64,000 bases of DNA from Buttiauxella sp. A111 (GTDB lineage Bacteria; Pseudomonadota; Gammaproteobacteria; Enterobacterales; Enterobacteriaceae). Positions within the stretch are counted from its first letter, which is position 1, and each line of letters starts with the position of its first letter. Positions 7,167 through 17,589 of this stretch are shown piece after piece. The notes under the pieces are model-generated. The model was given only the letters and a program-made list of their open reading frames with translations. It did not search any database and had not been told where the DNA came from. Made by a program: the position numbers and the translations under genes. The stretch is from contig NZ_BJFN01000006.1 of NCBI RefSeq assembly GCF_014189855.1, positions 62,001 to 126,000 of the forward strand, in the 5' to 3' direction.

Positions 7167-8729
7167 ATGCGTATGAAACTGGTTCCGCATCAATTAATGG
7201 AGTTAAACAGCCCGTTTATTTGGCACTGGCCGTGGTTTGTTTCTTGTGTCAATGCCGCCAGAATTCATGGTTTTACCGGCATTATTCTTCATCAGCAGGA
7301 GTTGCTTTCGCTGCTGGCAACACCGTCACCGTTGAGTTACCGCCACGACGTTGAAAATCTTATTCACCAGCAAAAAAACGCCCTGCAATATTTAAAAAAG
7401 GTCAGTGCTTATTTGCAGGAAAATAACCTCAGCTTTTGGCTACAAGGCGAAGCCGCGCCGACCGATGACATCATCAGACGTAAATTTCCTGAGTTTTCTT
7501 TTGATGAGCGCAGTACGCCTGATTTCTGGAAACAGTTTTATTCGTCGATATTGACCCGGTTATTACCGTTATTACCGCACCTCAGCGGTTTGATATTGAG
7601 CCTGACCACCCCGCAGTTTCAGACTGACGGCTGGCAGCAAAGCCTGCATCACGTCTGGAGCCTGTTACGGGCTCAGGGTAAAAAACTCATTCTGCGCGAT
7701 TTCATTGATACCAGTTGGCCGCGCCAACAACTTTCTCGCGTGTTATCCGGCCTGCCGGATGATGTACGCGCTTCGATAAAAGCCACGGAACTGGATTACC
7801 ATCCCGGTTTTGCTAACCACCCGCATATTGTGGCGCTCAGCGGGCGTAAAAAATGGATCGAATACGATCTCTGGGGCACCGGCTACGGCTGGACGATCCT
7901 GCCCTGCTATCTGGGCGATGAAATCCAGGGGCGTTTAAGCTGGGCGACCAGCCTCGCTGACCACAACATCGAAACCATCACATCACGCGTTGCCTGGCAG
8001 TGGCTGCCTGACGGTCTGACGATGGAATCTGCCAATGCCATCAATCTTTTCGGCTTAAGTGCCGCGAATAACACCGCGCCTTCTTCTGTCATCGACCGCT
8101 GGATTGAGCAGCAAAAACTGGGTTTCCACAGCAAGCTGGACCGCCAGCGTTTTAGCGATTTGTACACCTCAAGTTACGACTGGCTATGCAAAACACCGAA
8201 TCTTCTCGGGCGGCGCATGCACTACCAAAGCCAAATCCCGGAAAGCTATGCTCAGGCGCAGCAACTGCTGCATACCGACATTCGTAGCGCCAACTGGGTA
8301 CAGGCTTTTCAGCCGCTGTTTCCAACCGACGATCCCAAACTCGGTGCCGATCAACGCCAGTTGATTGGACTTGAAAAAGAGAGCGCCCAGTTTCTTGCAA
8401 CCTCTGCGGTACAACAACTCCGCGAACTACGCATCACCTGCCCCAACGACACGCTGGAACGCCTTGAAGCCGCCTGGCGTAACGCCGAAATGTACGGCCA
8501 GCTGTTCTCACGCGTTGCTTTCGCCGTCAGCGACATGCAAATGAGCGAACATTATGGTGATGCCGCCCAGGTGTTGAAGATGTCCACCGGGCACCGGGAA
8601 ACACTGCTGCGTTTTGCAGATACGCTGGAACGTTGGGCTGATTCGCCGCCAGCAGGTAGCCCGCACTATGTTTCATTACTGCTCAATGCTGAACGGTTAC
8701 GTGAGTTCGCCGCGAGCCTGCTGAGATAA
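7167..8729 (+). CDS. Unrecognised 520-residue protein, possibly a glycosidase-like TIM barrel
   Basis: I do not recognise the family with confidence. The protein is soluble, with no signal peptide or membrane segment. The first 300 residues alternate hydrophobic strands and helices in a way that suits a (beta/alpha)8 barrel: GFTGIILHQQ, NLSFWLQGE, LSGLILSLTTPQ, KKLILRDFIDTSW, and EYDLWGTGYGWTILPCYLGDE near 232. The strand-end DLWGTGYGW and PCYLGDEIQ recall GH67-like alpha-glucuronidases. The last 200 residues look helical. It diverges from a Gfo/Idh/MocA oxidoreductase, a pairing common in sugar-acid use. The start could be 7167 or 7173 (ATGCGTATG). Confidence 0.55.
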   Translation: MRMKLVPHQLMELNSPFIWHWPWFVSCVNAARIHGFTGIILHQQELLSLLATPSPLSYRHDVENLIHQQKNALQYLKKVSAYLQENNLSFWLQGEAAPTDDIIRRKFPEFSFDERSTPDFWKQFYSSILTRLLPLLPHLSGLILSLTTPQFQTDGWQQSLHHVWSLLRAQGKKLILRDFIDTSWPRQQLSRVLSGLPDDVRASIKATELDYHPGFANHPHIVALSGRKKWIEYDLWGTGYGWTILPCYLGDEIQGRLSWATSLADHNIETITSRVAWQWLPDGLTMESANAINLFGLSAANNTAPSSVIDRWIEQQKLGFHSKLDRQRFSDLYTSSYDWLCKTPNLLGRRMHYQSQIPESYAQAQQLLHTDIRSANWVQAFQPLFPTDDPKLGADQRQLIGLEKESAQFLATSAVQQLRELRITCPNDTLERLEAAWRNAEMYGQLFSRVAFAVSDMQMSEHYGDAAQVLKMSTGHRETLLRFADTLERWADSPPAGSPHYVSLLLNAERLREFAASLLR

Positions 8730-8924
8730 TCATATGAAGGTGGAATGGGATTGTCGTGCGGCAATCGGCGCGCAAAACCGCGCTACGACTGGCAATGGCT
8801 AAACTCGCGATCAATCTCGCAAAATGGAGAAATTCTCTGTGACGCGAATCACTTTTGTTGGGCGGGAAACTGTGAGCAACGGCGTATTAAGCGAGGGAAA
8901 ATGCGAAGTCGATCGGCGAGAAAT

Positions 8925-8948
8925 TTCCCGGCTCAGGCGAGCCGGGAA
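8925..8948 (-). terminator. Hairpin downstream of actP
   Basis: A perfect 10-bp stem (TTCCCGGCTC / GAGCCGGGAA) with a 4-base loop lies 12 bp past the actP stop. Read on the minus strand it is followed by ATTTCT. It probably ends the acs-yjcH-actP transcript. The rest of 8730-8959 shows no supportable gene. Confidence 0.7.
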
Positions 8949-8959
8949 GGGGAAAACGA

Positions 8960-10618
8960 TCAGTGTGCGCGACCTTGTTCGATACCAATCCCTGTTTGGG
9001 AACGGATGAACTGAGCACGGAATTTCTCACGTTCCAGATTGCCTTCAGGGCTGTTATCGGTGATGGAGAATACCCAGATACCGACAAACGCCACCAGAAT
9101 CGAGAACAGCGCAGGGTATTCATACGGGAAGATGGCTGAAGCGTGACCGAGAACCTGTACCCAAACCGTTGGGCCGAGGACCATCAGAATGACCGCAGTC
9201 AGCAAGCCGAGCCAGCCACCTACCATCGCGCCACGTGTGGTCAGTTTTGACCAGTACATTGAGAGCAAAATAATAGGGAAGTTACAGCTCGCCGCAATCG
9301 AGAACGCCAGGCCGACCATGAAGGCGATGTTTTGTTTCTCGAACAAAATCCCCAGCAGGATAGCCACCACACCCAGCACCAGAACGGTGATTTTCGACAC
9401 TTTCAGCTCATCACGTTCAGATGCCCCTTTGCGGAATACGTTAGCGTAGAGGTCATGCGAAACCGCTGATGCGCCTGCAAGCGTTAAACCGGCGACCACC
9501 GCCAGAATCGTGGCGAAGGCCACTGCCGAAATAAAGCCTAAGAACAAGCTGCCACCCACGGCATCAGCCAGGTGAACCGCTGCCATGTTATTGCCGCCAA
9601 TCAATGCGCCAGCCGCATCTTTAAAGGCAGGGTTTGCCCCCACCAACATGATTGCGCCAAAGCCGATGATAAAGGTCAGGATGTAGAAATAACCCATGAA
9701 ACCGGTGGCATAAAGCACGCTTTTACGTGCTTCGCGGGCATCGCTTACGGTGAAGAAACGCATCAGAATGTGCGGCAAACCGGCGGTACCAAACATCAAA
9801 CCTAACCCCAGCGAAAGCGCTGATATTGGGTCTTTCACCAACCCGCCAGGGCTCATGATGGCGATGCCTTTCGGATGGACTGCGATCGCTTCAGCGAACA
9901 GATTGTTGAAACTAAAGCCGACGTGTTTCATTACCATAAAGGCCATGAAACTTGCGCCGAACAGCAGCAGTACTGCTTTGATGATTTGCACCCAAGTGGT
10001 TGCCAGCATGCCGCCAAACAGCACGTACATCACCATCAACACGCCAACCAGCACCACCGCAACGTGGTAGTTCAGGCCGAACAACAGTTGGATCAGTTTG
10101 CCCGCGCCCACCATCTGGGCAATCAGGTACAGTGCCACGACGACCAGTGAACCACAGGCCGACAGAATACGAATTGGCCCTTGTTTCAGGCGATACGATG
10201 CCACGTCCGCAAAGGTGTATTTGCCCAGGTTTCGCAGACGTTCAGCAATCAGGAACAGAATAATCGGCCAGCCGACCAAAAAGCCCAGTGAGTAAATCAG
10301 GCCGTCATAGCCGGAGGTAAATACCAGCGCCGAAATCCCGAGGAACGACGCGGCAGACATATAATCGCCCGCAATCGCCAGGCCATTCTGGAAGCCCGTG
10401 ATATTGCCGCCTGCGGTGTAGTAATCGCTACGGGTGCGTGTGCGTTTGGACGCCCAGTAAGTAATGCCTAAAGTAAAGGCGACGAAAATGATGAACATAA
10501 TGATCGCCTGCCAGTTGGTTGGCTGGCGTTGCACAGCCCCCGTAATCGCATCAGCCGCAAAGGCAGACGCAGGCAGGCTCAGGAGCGGTGCGGCAAGGAG
10601 GCCGAAAAGACGTTTCAT
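8960..10618 (-). CDS. actP: Acetate/glycolate:cation symporter ActP
   Basis: 552 residues, against 549 for the E. coli protein. ActP is a solute:sodium symporter family permease of the inner membrane that takes up acetate and glycolate. A cleavable-looking signal ([20 protein letters not shown]) is followed by about 13 membrane segments. Family-typical stretches include [20 protein letters not shown] near 66 and a glycine-rich [16 protein letters not shown] near 377. Its ATG overlaps the stop of yjcH (ATGA), so translation is coupled. It is the last gene of the acetate operon with acs and yjcH. Confidence 0.96.
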   Translation of the reverse strand: MKRLFGLLAAPLLSLPASAFAADAITGAVQRQPTNWQAIIMFIIFVAFTLGITYWASKRTRTRSDYYTAGGNITGFQNGLAIAGDYMSAASFLGISALVFTSGYDGLIYSLGFLVGWPIILFLIAERLRNLGKYTFADVASYRLKQGPIRILSACGSLVVVALYLIAQMVGAGKLIQLLFGLNYHVAVVLVGVLMVMYVLFGGMLATTWVQIIKAVLLLFGASFMAFMVMKHVGFSFNNLFAEAIAVHPKGIAIMSPGGLVKDPISALSLGLGLMFGTAGLPHILMRFFTVSDAREARKSVLYATGFMGYFYILTFIIGFGAIMLVGANPAFKDAAGALIGGNNMAAVHLADAVGGSLFLGFISAVAFATILAVVAGLTLAGASAVSHDLYANVFRKGASERDELKVSKITVLVLGVVAILLGILFEKQNIAFMVGLAFSIAASCNFPIILLSMYWSKLTTRGAMVGGWLGLLTAVILMVLGPTVWVQVLGHASAIFPYEYPALFSILVAFVGIWVFSITDNSPEGNLEREKFRAQFIRSQTGIGIEQGRAH

Positions 10619-10926
10619 GATACCTTCACCTCGCGCACAACGGCATTATTCAGGCGGTCAAATTCGCCGTTCGCCCGCCAGACATAGACCCCTGTCAGGA
10701 AGAAAGAGATCAAAATCACGCCAACACCAATGGGAATTCCACGTGTCACGGTGGTGCCTTCGTGTAAAGGCGTGCCCAACCAGCCGGGAGCAAAGGCAAT
10801 CAGCAAAATAAAGCTGACGTAAATCACCAGCATGATGAGAGATAAAATGGTGGCAAACCGTTGCCGTTTAGCGACTAACTCCCTGAAATGCTCACTGTCT
10901 TCTATCTGTTGATAAATGTTATTCAT
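10615..10926 (-). CDS. yjcH: DUF485 inner-membrane protein YjcH
   Basis: 103 residues, near the E. coli length, with two transmembrane segments ([20 protein letters not shown] and [16 protein letters not shown]). DUF485 proteins are co-transcribed with ActP-type symporters and probably assist them; no enzyme activity is known. The start at 10926 has GGAGAATCTGTG before it, while the longer frame to 11055 runs through an ERIC element and is rejected. Its stop overlaps the actP start. Confidence 0.93.
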   Translation of the reverse strand: MNNIYQQIEDSEHFRELVAKRQRFATILSLIMLVIYVSFILLIAFAPGWLGTPLHEGTTVTRGIPIGVGVILISFFLTGVYVWRANGEFDRLNNAVVREVKVS

Positions 10927-10943
10927 CACAGATTCTCCAGAGG

Positions 10944-11069
10944 TTTCCCCTTCGTCTTTTACGCCGCAGGTGTGTTGGCTGCTCTCGCGCACCCCAGTCA
11001 CATAGTTATCTATGCTCCTGGGGACACGCTCGTTTGCCGCCTTCCTGCAACGCAAAATCCTGTGGGGAA
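10944..11069. repeat. ERIC element (copy 3), inside the acetate operon
   Basis: About 126 bp with ends TTTCCCC / GGGGAAA and the core CACCCCAGTCACATAG..CTCCTGGGG. It lies between acs and yjcH, immediately upstream of the yjcH ribosome-binding site, so it is transcribed with the operon mRNA. Confidence 0.82.
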
Positions 11070-11080
11070 AGGGTTTTTAT

Positions 11081-11228
11081 TTTCCCTCTCCTGGGGGAGA
11101 GGGTTAGGGTGAGGGCATTATGTTGATTGCATCCGATTTCCCTCTCCTGGGGGAGAGGGTTAGGGTGAGGGCATTATGTTGCTTGCATCCCCCTCACCCC
11201 GACCCTCTCCCTCAAGGGAGAGGGGGAA
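11081..11228. repeat. Palindromic repeat cluster between acs and yjcH
   Basis: Two direct 56-bp units start with CCCTCTCCTGGGGGAGAGGG at 11084 and 11140, each followed by TTAGGGTGAGGGCATTATGT. A third, inverted unit (CCCTCACCCCGACCCTCTCC) runs to the acs stop. The same family occurs at 2090, 21812, 41277 and 45195. Confidence 0.88.
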
Positions 11229-11231
11229 TGT

Positions 11232-13190
11232 TTACGAAGGCATGGTAATGGCTTGTTTTTCTTCCAGCAGCTTCTCAACAACACCCGGATCGGCAAGCGT
11301 TGAAGTATCACCAAGGTTGCTGGTATCGCCGGCGGCGATTTTGCGCAAAATGCGGCGCATAATTTTGCCGGAGCGCGTTTTCGGTAGTGAATCAGTCCAG
11401 TGCAGGATATCCGGTGTGGCAAGTGGGCCAATCTCTTTGCGTACCCAATTACGCACTTCGGTATACAGCTCAGGTGTCGGTTCTTCGCCGTGGTTTAGCG
11501 TCACATACGCGTAAATCGCCTGGCCTTTAATGTTATGCGGGATCCCAACCACCGCCGCTTCAGCGACTTTCGGGTGCGACACCAGGGCTGACTCGATTTC
11601 TGCGGTGCCCAGACGGTGACCGGAAACGTTCAGCACATCGTCCACGCGTCCGGTAATCCAGTAATAACCGTCTTCGTCACGACGCGCGCCGTCACCGCTG
11701 AAGTACATATTTTTAAACGTCGAGAAATAGGTCTGCTCGAAACGTTCGTGGTCGCCAAACAGCGTGCGCGCCTGGCCTGGCCACGAATCGGTGATCACCA
11801 GGTTGCCTTCGGTTGCACCCTGTTGCGGATTACCTTCGTTATCCACTAAAGCGGGCTGAACGCCAAAGAATGGGCGTGTGGCGGAACCTGCTTTCAGCTC
11901 GATTGCGCCAGGTAGCGGAGTAATCATGAAACCGCCGGTTTCGGTCTGCCACCAGGTGTCGACCACAGGGCATTTTTCATTACCGATTTTCTTCCAGTAC
12001 CATTCCCACGCTTCCGGGTTAATAGGCTCACCCACTGAACCCAAAATGCGCAGCGACGAACGATCGGTATTTTCAATCGCTTTATCGCCTTCAGCCATCA
12101 GCGCACGGATCGCAGTCGGTGCGGTGTAGAGAATATTCACTTTATGCTTATCAACCACCTGCGCCATGCGGTTTGGTGCTGGCCAGTTTGGTACGCCTTC
12201 AAACATCAGCGTGATGGCACCGCACGCCAGCGGGCCGTAAAGCAGGTAGCTGTGGCCGGTGACCCAACCCACGTCTGCGGTACACCAGTAAACGTCGCCC
12301 TGGTGGTAATCGAATACATATTTAAAGGTGGTGGCGGCATACACCAGATAGCCACCCGTGGTGTGCAGCACGCCTTTTGGCTTGCCGGTTGAACCGGAGG
12401 TGTAAAGGATAAACAGCGGATCTTCAGCGTTGACCTCCACTGGCTGGTGGTGTGTGCTGGCTTTTTCGACCAGTTCGTTCCACCACAGATCGCGGCCTTC
12501 ATGCCACTCAACATTTCCACCGGTACGTTTCAGTACCACAACGTGCTCAACGGTTTTAACGCCTGGGTTTTTCAGCGCGTCGTCGACGTTTTTCTTCAGT
12601 GGAATAGAACGCCCGGCACGTACGCCTTCATCGGCGGTAATCACCAGACGAGAGTTGGAGTCGATAATACGGCCCGCGACCGCTTCCGGCGAAAAGCCGC
12701 CAAAAATCACCGAATGCACGGCACCGATACGCGCACAGGCCAGCATTGCAACGGCGGCTTCCGGCACCATCGGCATATAAATTGCGACCACATCGCCTTT
12801 CTTGATGCCCAGCTCTACCAGGGTATTGGCAAAACGGCACACTTCGCGATGCAGTTCGCGATAAGTAATGGTTTTACTTTGGGTCGCGTCATCGCCTTCC
12901 CAGATGATCGCCGTTTGATCACCGCGATCTTTCAGATGCCTGTCCAGGCAGTTGGCGGCCAGATTTAGGGTGCCGTCTTCATACCATTTGATAGAGATGT
13001 TACCAGGGGCGAAAGAGGTGTTTTTCACCTTTTTATAAGGTTTGATCCAATCAAGAATCTTCCCTTGTTCGCCCCAGAATGCATCGGGATCATGTACCGA
13101 GTGTTGGTACATGGACTGGTATTGCTCCGGGTTTATCAGGCAATTGTCCGCAATATTTGCGGGAATGGCGTGTTTATGTATTTGGCTCAT
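11232..13190 (-). CDS. acs: Acetyl-CoA synthetase
   Basis: 652 residues, the exact E. coli length. The cytoplasmic enzyme makes acetyl-CoA from acetate, ATP and CoA through acetyl-AMP. The adenylate-forming motif [13 protein letters not shown] is near residue 262, WWQTETGG near 414, and the C-terminal [11 protein letters not shown] near 604 carries the catalytic lysine that is reversibly acetylated in this family. The ATG has a strong AAGGAG upstream. It is first in acs-yjcH-actP. nrfA, which is divergent from acs in E. coli, is absent here and a DMT transporter gene lies upstream instead. Confidence 0.98.
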   Translation of the reverse strand: MSQIHKHAIPANIADNCLINPEQYQSMYQHSVHDPDAFWGEQGKILDWIKPYKKVKNTSFAPGNISIKWYEDGTLNLAANCLDRHLKDRGDQTAIIWEGDDATQSKTITYRELHREVCRFANTLVELGIKKGDVVAIYMPMVPEAAVAMLACARIGAVHSVIFGGFSPEAVAGRIIDSNSRLVITADEGVRAGRSIPLKKNVDDALKNPGVKTVEHVVVLKRTGGNVEWHEGRDLWWNELVEKASTHHQPVEVNAEDPLFILYTSGSTGKPKGVLHTTGGYLVYAATTFKYVFDYHQGDVYWCTADVGWVTGHSYLLYGPLACGAITLMFEGVPNWPAPNRMAQVVDKHKVNILYTAPTAIRALMAEGDKAIENTDRSSLRILGSVGEPINPEAWEWYWKKIGNEKCPVVDTWWQTETGGFMITPLPGAIELKAGSATRPFFGVQPALVDNEGNPQQGATEGNLVITDSWPGQARTLFGDHERFEQTYFSTFKNMYFSGDGARRDEDGYYWITGRVDDVLNVSGHRLGTAEIESALVSHPKVAEAAVVGIPHNIKGQAIYAYVTLNHGEEPTPELYTEVRNWVRKEIGPLATPDILHWTDSLPKTRSGKIMRRILRKIAAGDTSNLGDTSTLADPGVVEKLLEEKQAITMPS

Positions 13191-13272
13191 GGCTTTTTTT
13201 CTCCTTGTAGGATGTTAATAATATGTCAAGCAAACGTTAATAATAGGGCTTTTGAGGGCTTTGTTTACTTTT

Positions 13273-13290
13273 TGGGCGACAGATCACGCA
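13273..13290 (-). promoter_or_regulatory. Weak candidate CRP site upstream of acs
   Basis: On the minus strand the bases CGTGATCTGTCGCCCA match the CRP half-site TGTGA at four of five positions and the second half at three of five, about 85 bp upstream of the acs ATG. CRP activates acs in E. coli, so a site is expected here; the match is only partial. A TTGACA-like hexamer lies near 13222-13227, closer to the gene. Confidence 0.3.
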
Positions 13291-13391
13291 TTAATTAAAT
13301 TGTTGAAAATCTAATCAATAAATCCAGCAAGGAGAGCGTATTTGGCGAGGTTGTTGCACAGAGAGGGTATTGATAAACAGGAGTATTTTGG

Positions 13392-13425
13392 AACGGCATC
13401 TTAATCACACTATGAAGATGCCGTT
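13392..13425. terminator. Hairpin between the DMT transporter gene and the acs promoter
   Basis: An 11-bp perfect stem (AACGGCATCTT / AAGATGCCGTT) with a 12-base loop lies 18 bp past the stop of the 13443-14354 gene. It probably ends that transcript and insulates acs. Confidence 0.75.
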
Positions 13426-13442
13426 TGCTTTATGCGGCGTGA

Positions 13443-14354
13443 TTACCACGGATACTCTTCAATCTCTTCCACTAACGTTTTCTTCCCGCTAAAGCTAATG
13501 CCGCATAGCCCGAGAACGATAAGTACAATCCCGGCACCTTCGAGAGTATTGGGTACTTCACCTAACAACCACCAGGCAAACAGCACGCCTAATAAGGGAA
13601 TGACGAGGGTGCTCATACTGGCGACTGCCGTGGATAAATGTTTGAGAACAAACAGCCACGTCACCCAGGCGATGGCGGTGGCGAGAATTGCACAGTAGGC
13701 CAGTGCACCAAAGACATAGCTATTCCACACAATCGGCTGGTGGTGGAAGATGATCGCCAGAACGCACAGCACCAGCGCCCCGTAAAGCATTTGCCAGGCG
13801 GTTAATGAGAGCAAATTCAGATGGGGCTGGCGCTGATACATCTTCTTGATAACCAGTGCGCTAGCCGCCCAACTAAGGCCAGAAAGCAGCGCCAGAATCG
13901 GGCTTAATAACGAGCCTGTCATATTCCAGGGTTGCAGAATCAACACTAACCCAATCAGGGCGACGGCCATAAATGTACCCTGAATCCGACGAATACGTTC
14001 GTTCAACAGCGGTACTGCCAGCAATATTGCCCAGAACGGCATGGTGTAAGTCAGAATGGCCACTTTCCCTGCGCCGCCGCTAATTAGCGCCAGCTGCGAC
14101 AAACCATTCATGCCAACGGTTTGCAGCATCGCAATCAGTAGAGTGGATTTAAACGGCGGCGGTTTGAGCTTGCCGCTGCGTACTTTCACCAGAACCAGCA
14201 GCAATATCGCGCCGAGTAAACAGCGCAGGGCGGTGATATCAAACGCACCCATGTATTGCATCACGGATTTCAGCACAATCCAGTGAAAGCTCCAGACCAG
14301 CGTAATAAAGGCAAGCCCTGCAAGAGCGAGGCGGCTGTTTTTTGAATCAGACAT
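13443..14354 (-). CDS. EamA-type drug/metabolite transporter (DMT superfamily)
   Basis: 303 residues with ten hydrophobic segments arranged as two five-helix EamA repeats, the standard DMT layout. The first repeat begins LALAGLAFITLVWSFHWIVL and the second LLSPILALLSGLSWAASALV. Members export amino acids, purines or other metabolites from the cytoplasm, and the substrate cannot be told from the sequence. It is divergent from the AraC-type regulator at 14495, which probably controls it; this gene pair is absent from the matching E. coli interval. Confidence 0.87.
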   Translation of the reverse strand: MSDSKNSRLALAGLAFITLVWSFHWIVLKSVMQYMGAFDITALRCLLGAILLLVLVKVRSGKLKPPPFKSTLLIAMLQTVGMNGLSQLALISGGAGKVAILTYTMPFWAILLAVPLLNERIRRIQGTFMAVALIGLVLILQPWNMTGSLLSPILALLSGLSWAASALVIKKMYQRQPHLNLLSLTAWQMLYGALVLCVLAIIFHHQPIVWNSYVFGALAYCAILATAIAWVTWLFVLKHLSTAVASMSTLVIPLLGVLFAWWLLGEVPNTLEGAGIVLIVLGLCGISFSGKKTLVEEIEEYPW

Positions 14355-14494
14355 GGTGAACCTGCGAAATAGAAAGAGGGAGGTTTGCCGCGATGCGGCG
14401 TTTCCGAATGGCGTTATTATTGCAGCTCTCTCTTGGCGTTAATCCTCATTAGCTGTCAATATGTATCGAATACCCGCCAATCTGAAAACATGCC

Positions 14495-15286
14495 ATGCTC
14501 CTGAAAGATAAACGGCCACCTTTGCCGATGGATGTTGTTGATTTACAAGAGTTGCCGCGCCCAATTCACAGCCGTTCATACACCATGTATAGCGGAACGC
14601 ATTTTGCGCCGCACACGCACTCCTTCGCGCAATTTTTATTCGCACGTGCTGGCAATATGCGTATTGCGGTGAACGGCACAAGCTGGGTGATCCCAACGCT
14701 GTATGGCATGTGGATCCAGGCCAACATCGAACATGAAGTGTGGGCGCTGGATGATGTTTTTCTGGAAAGCCTGGATGTTCAACCCGACGTACCCATCTTG
14801 CAACAAAGCCAATGCCGGGTGCTGCTGGTCAACAACGTGGTGCGCGAGCTGATTCACCACGTGACTTTGCATGTTCCCAGGCTTTATGACATCGCAAGTA
14901 AAGACGATCGGCTGCTTTTGGTGTTGCTGGAGTTGATAGAAGATCTGCCGGAAGCCCAATTCGCGCTACCGTGGCCGTTAGATGAACGCTGGCGTAAGCT
15001 CTGTTTTTCCATGCAGAACTCACCGCATCTTCCTCATACTCAGGACGAATGTGCAAAAAGCATGAACATGTCGGAACGCACTTTCTCCCGCCATTTTAGT
15101 CAGCAAACGGGAATGCCGTTTAATAGCTGGAAGCAGCGGATGCGCTTATTGCAGGGGATTGTGATGCTGCGCCAGCATAAGCCGGTGACGGAGGTGGCGT
15201 TGAATCTGGGCTATAGCAGTACGTCGGCGTTTACTTATGCCTTCCGGCAATTGTTTGGCGTGCCGCCTTCGCGATTTGAGTTTTAA
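14495..15286 (+). CDS. AraC-family regulator with N-terminal cupin
   Basis: 263 residues. An N-terminal cupin-type sensing domain (GTHFAPHTHSFAQFLFARAG at about 34-53) is followed by a two-helix-turn-helix AraC DNA-binding domain (MNMSERTFSRHFSQQTGMPF near 190, then EVALNLGYSSTSAFTYAFRQ near 232). This arrangement is typical of AraC proteins that control a neighbouring exporter. It diverges from the DMT transporter gene across about 140 bp, so regulation of that gene is the simplest reading. A bidirectional terminator follows at 15292. Confidence 0.87.
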   Translation: MLLKDKRPPLPMDVVDLQELPRPIHSRSYTMYSGTHFAPHTHSFAQFLFARAGNMRIAVNGTSWVIPTLYGMWIQANIEHEVWALDDVFLESLDVQPDVPILQQSQCRVLLVNNVVRELIHHVTLHVPRLYDIASKDDRLLLVLLELIEDLPEAQFALPWPLDERWRKLCFSMQNSPHLPHTQDECAKSMNMSERTFSRHFSQQTGMPFNSWKQRMRLLQGIVMLRQHKPVTEVALNLGYSSTSAFTYAFRQLFGVPPSRFEF

Positions 15287-15291
15287 AAAAA

Positions 15292-15315
15292 AGCACCGAA
15301 GAAATCTCCGGTGCT
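15292..15315. terminator. Bidirectional terminator after the AraC gene
   Basis: The stem AGCACCG / CGGTGCT is preceded by a run of A and followed by TTGTGTTTTG. It lies 5 bp beyond the AraC stop, and the A-run allows function in both directions, towards fdhF as well. Confidence 0.82.
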
Positions 15316-15324
15316 TTGTGTTTT

Positions 15325-15355
15325 GTAGGTCGGGTAAGCGTCAGCGCCACCCGAC
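15325..15355. repeat. REP-like palindrome
   Basis: GTAGGTCGGGTAAGCG followed by TCAGCGCCACCCGAC is the typical form of an enterobacterial REP/PU unit. It sits in the convergent gap between the AraC gene and fdhF. Confidence 0.72.
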
Positions 15356-15370
15356 ACAGCCCGACTAAAA

Positions 15371-17518
15371 TCAGCCCGCAGCGCTCTCGCGCAGACTGGC
15401 TTTTAGCTTGCTGTACTCATCAATCACATACTGCTCGGCGGCACGCTGATCGGCAATCGGCTCCACACGCACGGCGCAATACTTGTACTCCGGCGTTTTG
15501 GTAATCGGGCTGAGGTTTTCAGTCACCAGCTCGTTACAGGCACCAATCCACCACTGATACGTCATGTAAACCGCGCCCTTATTCGGACGTTCGCTCACAT
15601 TCGCACGCGTGATGACGCGACCTTTGCGGGAATTGACCCACACCAGCGCTTCATCTTCGATACCCAAGCGAGCGGCATCGTCGATGTGGATTTGCGCGTA
15701 TCCTGGTTCATCCGCCAGCGCAGCCAGTGCCGCACAGTTACCGGTCATTGAACGGCAAGAGTAGTGGCCCACTTCACGCACCGTTGAAAGCACCATTGGG
15801 TACTCTTCGGTGACTTTGTCGATTGGCGGCGCCCAGTCGCAGGTAAAGAATTCACCCAGACCATTTTCACGGTCGAACTTACCGTCATACAGGAACGAAG
15901 TTCCCTGGTCGCTTTCCGCAACATCGCGGCAAGGCCACTGGATATAACCCAATTCGCCCATTTTCTCGTAGGTGGCACCATAGAAGTCAGGGCACAAGCC
16001 ACGCAACTCATCCCAAATTTCCTGGGTGTTGTTGTAGCTCATCGGGTAGCCCATACGGGTGGCGATTTCACTGATAATCTGCCAGTCCGTTTTCAAATCC
16101 CACTTCGGTTCTACCGCTTTAAAGAAGCGCTGGAAACCACGGTCAGCGGCGGTATAAACGCCTTCATGTTCACCCCAGGAGGTGGACGGCAAAATCACAT
16201 CGGCCGCAGCCGCGGTTTTGGTCATGAAGATGTCTTGCACAATCACCAGTTCAAGCTCTTCAAACGCTTTACGTACGGCTGAAAGCTCCGCATCCGTTTG
16301 AAGCGGATCTTCACCCATGATGTACGCCGCATGCACTTCGCCATGGGCGACGCGGTGTGGCAATTCGCTGATGCGATAACCGGTGTGCGCAGGTAAAGAA
16401 TCTACGCCCCAGGCTTTTGCGAACTTCTCGCGGCTTGCTTCATCTTTCACGTACTGATAGCCCGGATAGGTATCCGGCAGTGCGCCCATATCGCAAGCGC
16501 CCTGAACGTTGTTCTGGCCACGAACCGGGTTTACACCAACGTTTGGTTTACCCAGGTTACCGGTCATCAACGCAAGACTTGTCAGCGAGCGAACGGTTTC
16601 CACACCCTGATAGAACTGGGTCACGCCCATGCCCCACAGAATTGTGGCCGTTTTTGCGTTTGCATACATACGCGCTGCGTTGCGAATTTCCGACGCGCTC
16701 ACGCCAGTAATTTCTTCAACGGATTCAGGCGTGTAGCCTGCAACAATTTTGCGATACTCGTCGAAACCTTCGGTACGGGCAGCCACAAAGGACTGGTCAT
16801 ACAGGTTTTCTTCAATAATCACATGCGCCATTGCGTTAAGCAGGGCGATGTTAGAACCATTTTTTAACTGCAAATGCATATCAGCGATGCGCGCGGTTTC
16901 AATTTTTCGCGGATCGACAACAATGATTTGCGCCCCTTTTTGCTTCGCACGAATCACGCGGTTAGCAACGATAGGGTGTGAATCTGCCGGGTTGTACCCG
17001 AACACAAACACTAAATCGGTATCCTCAATCTCGACGATTGAGTTGCTCATAGCGCCGTTACCGACCGATTGGTGCAGACCTGCAACCGATGGGCCGTGTC
17101 AGACGCGTGCGCAGCAGTCAACGTTATTGGTACCAATAACGGCGCGCGCAAATTTTTGCATCACATAGTTGGTTTCGTTGCCAGTACCACGGGAAGAACC
17201 GGTGGTCATGATGGCATCGGAGCCGTGTTTCGCTTTGATTTCGCTAAGACGAGTGCTGACGTAGTTCAGTGCTTCATCCCAGGAAACATTTTCGAGTTTG
17301 CCGCCTTTCTGGCGACGAATCATCGGTGATTTCAGGCGCGGGGTAAGGATTTTAGTATCGTTAATAAAATCCCAGCCGTAGTAACCCTTCAGGCAAAGAT
17401 CGCCCTGGTTAGTTTTACCTTGAGCCGCTTCCGCCTTGACGACTTTGCCGTTATCGACCACGAGGTTGATTTTGCAACCTGAGGCACAATAGGGGCAAAC
17501 CGTGACGACTTTTTTCAT
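15371..17518 (-). CDS. fdhF: Formate dehydrogenase H, selenocysteine-containing
   Basis: A single 715-codon gene split by an in-frame TGA at 17099-17101 (codon 140). The residues around it (CCARV-U-HGPSVAGLH) are those of E. coli FdhF, where this UGA is read as selenocysteine, and the total length of 715 is also the same. The enzyme is a molybdopterin oxidoreductase with an N-terminal Fe4S4 motif (CPYCASGCKINL, then DLCLKG). It oxidises formate to CO2 as part of the formate hydrogenlyase complex on the cytoplasmic face. It stands alone, divergent from a response regulator gene. It is not a pseudogene: both sides of the UGA are fully conserved. Confidence 0.96.
17062..17101 (-). promoter_or_regulatory. 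bSECIS element for selenocysteine insertion
   Basis: The roughly 40 bases from the UGA onward on the coding strand (TGACACGGCCCATCGGTTGC, then AGGTCTGCACCAATCGGTC) match the E. coli fdhF SECIS closely. The GGTTGCAGGTCTGCACC portion forms the apical stem-loop that SelB binds. Confidence 0.9.
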
Positions 17519-17589
17519 CAGTGTTGCTCCAGTCAATGCTGTTATAGGTGGTGTGACACTAAACAGCTGATCACATCTTCCCATTCCAA

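Noticed and set aside
8745-9014. Small plus-strand frames downstream of the 7167 gene
   Set aside because: They overlap the actP terminator and the actP C-terminus and encode nothing recognisable.
15371-17518. fdhF as two genes or a pseudogene
   Set aside because: The interrupting TGA is in the exact selenocysteine context with a conserved SECIS and full-length match on both sides.
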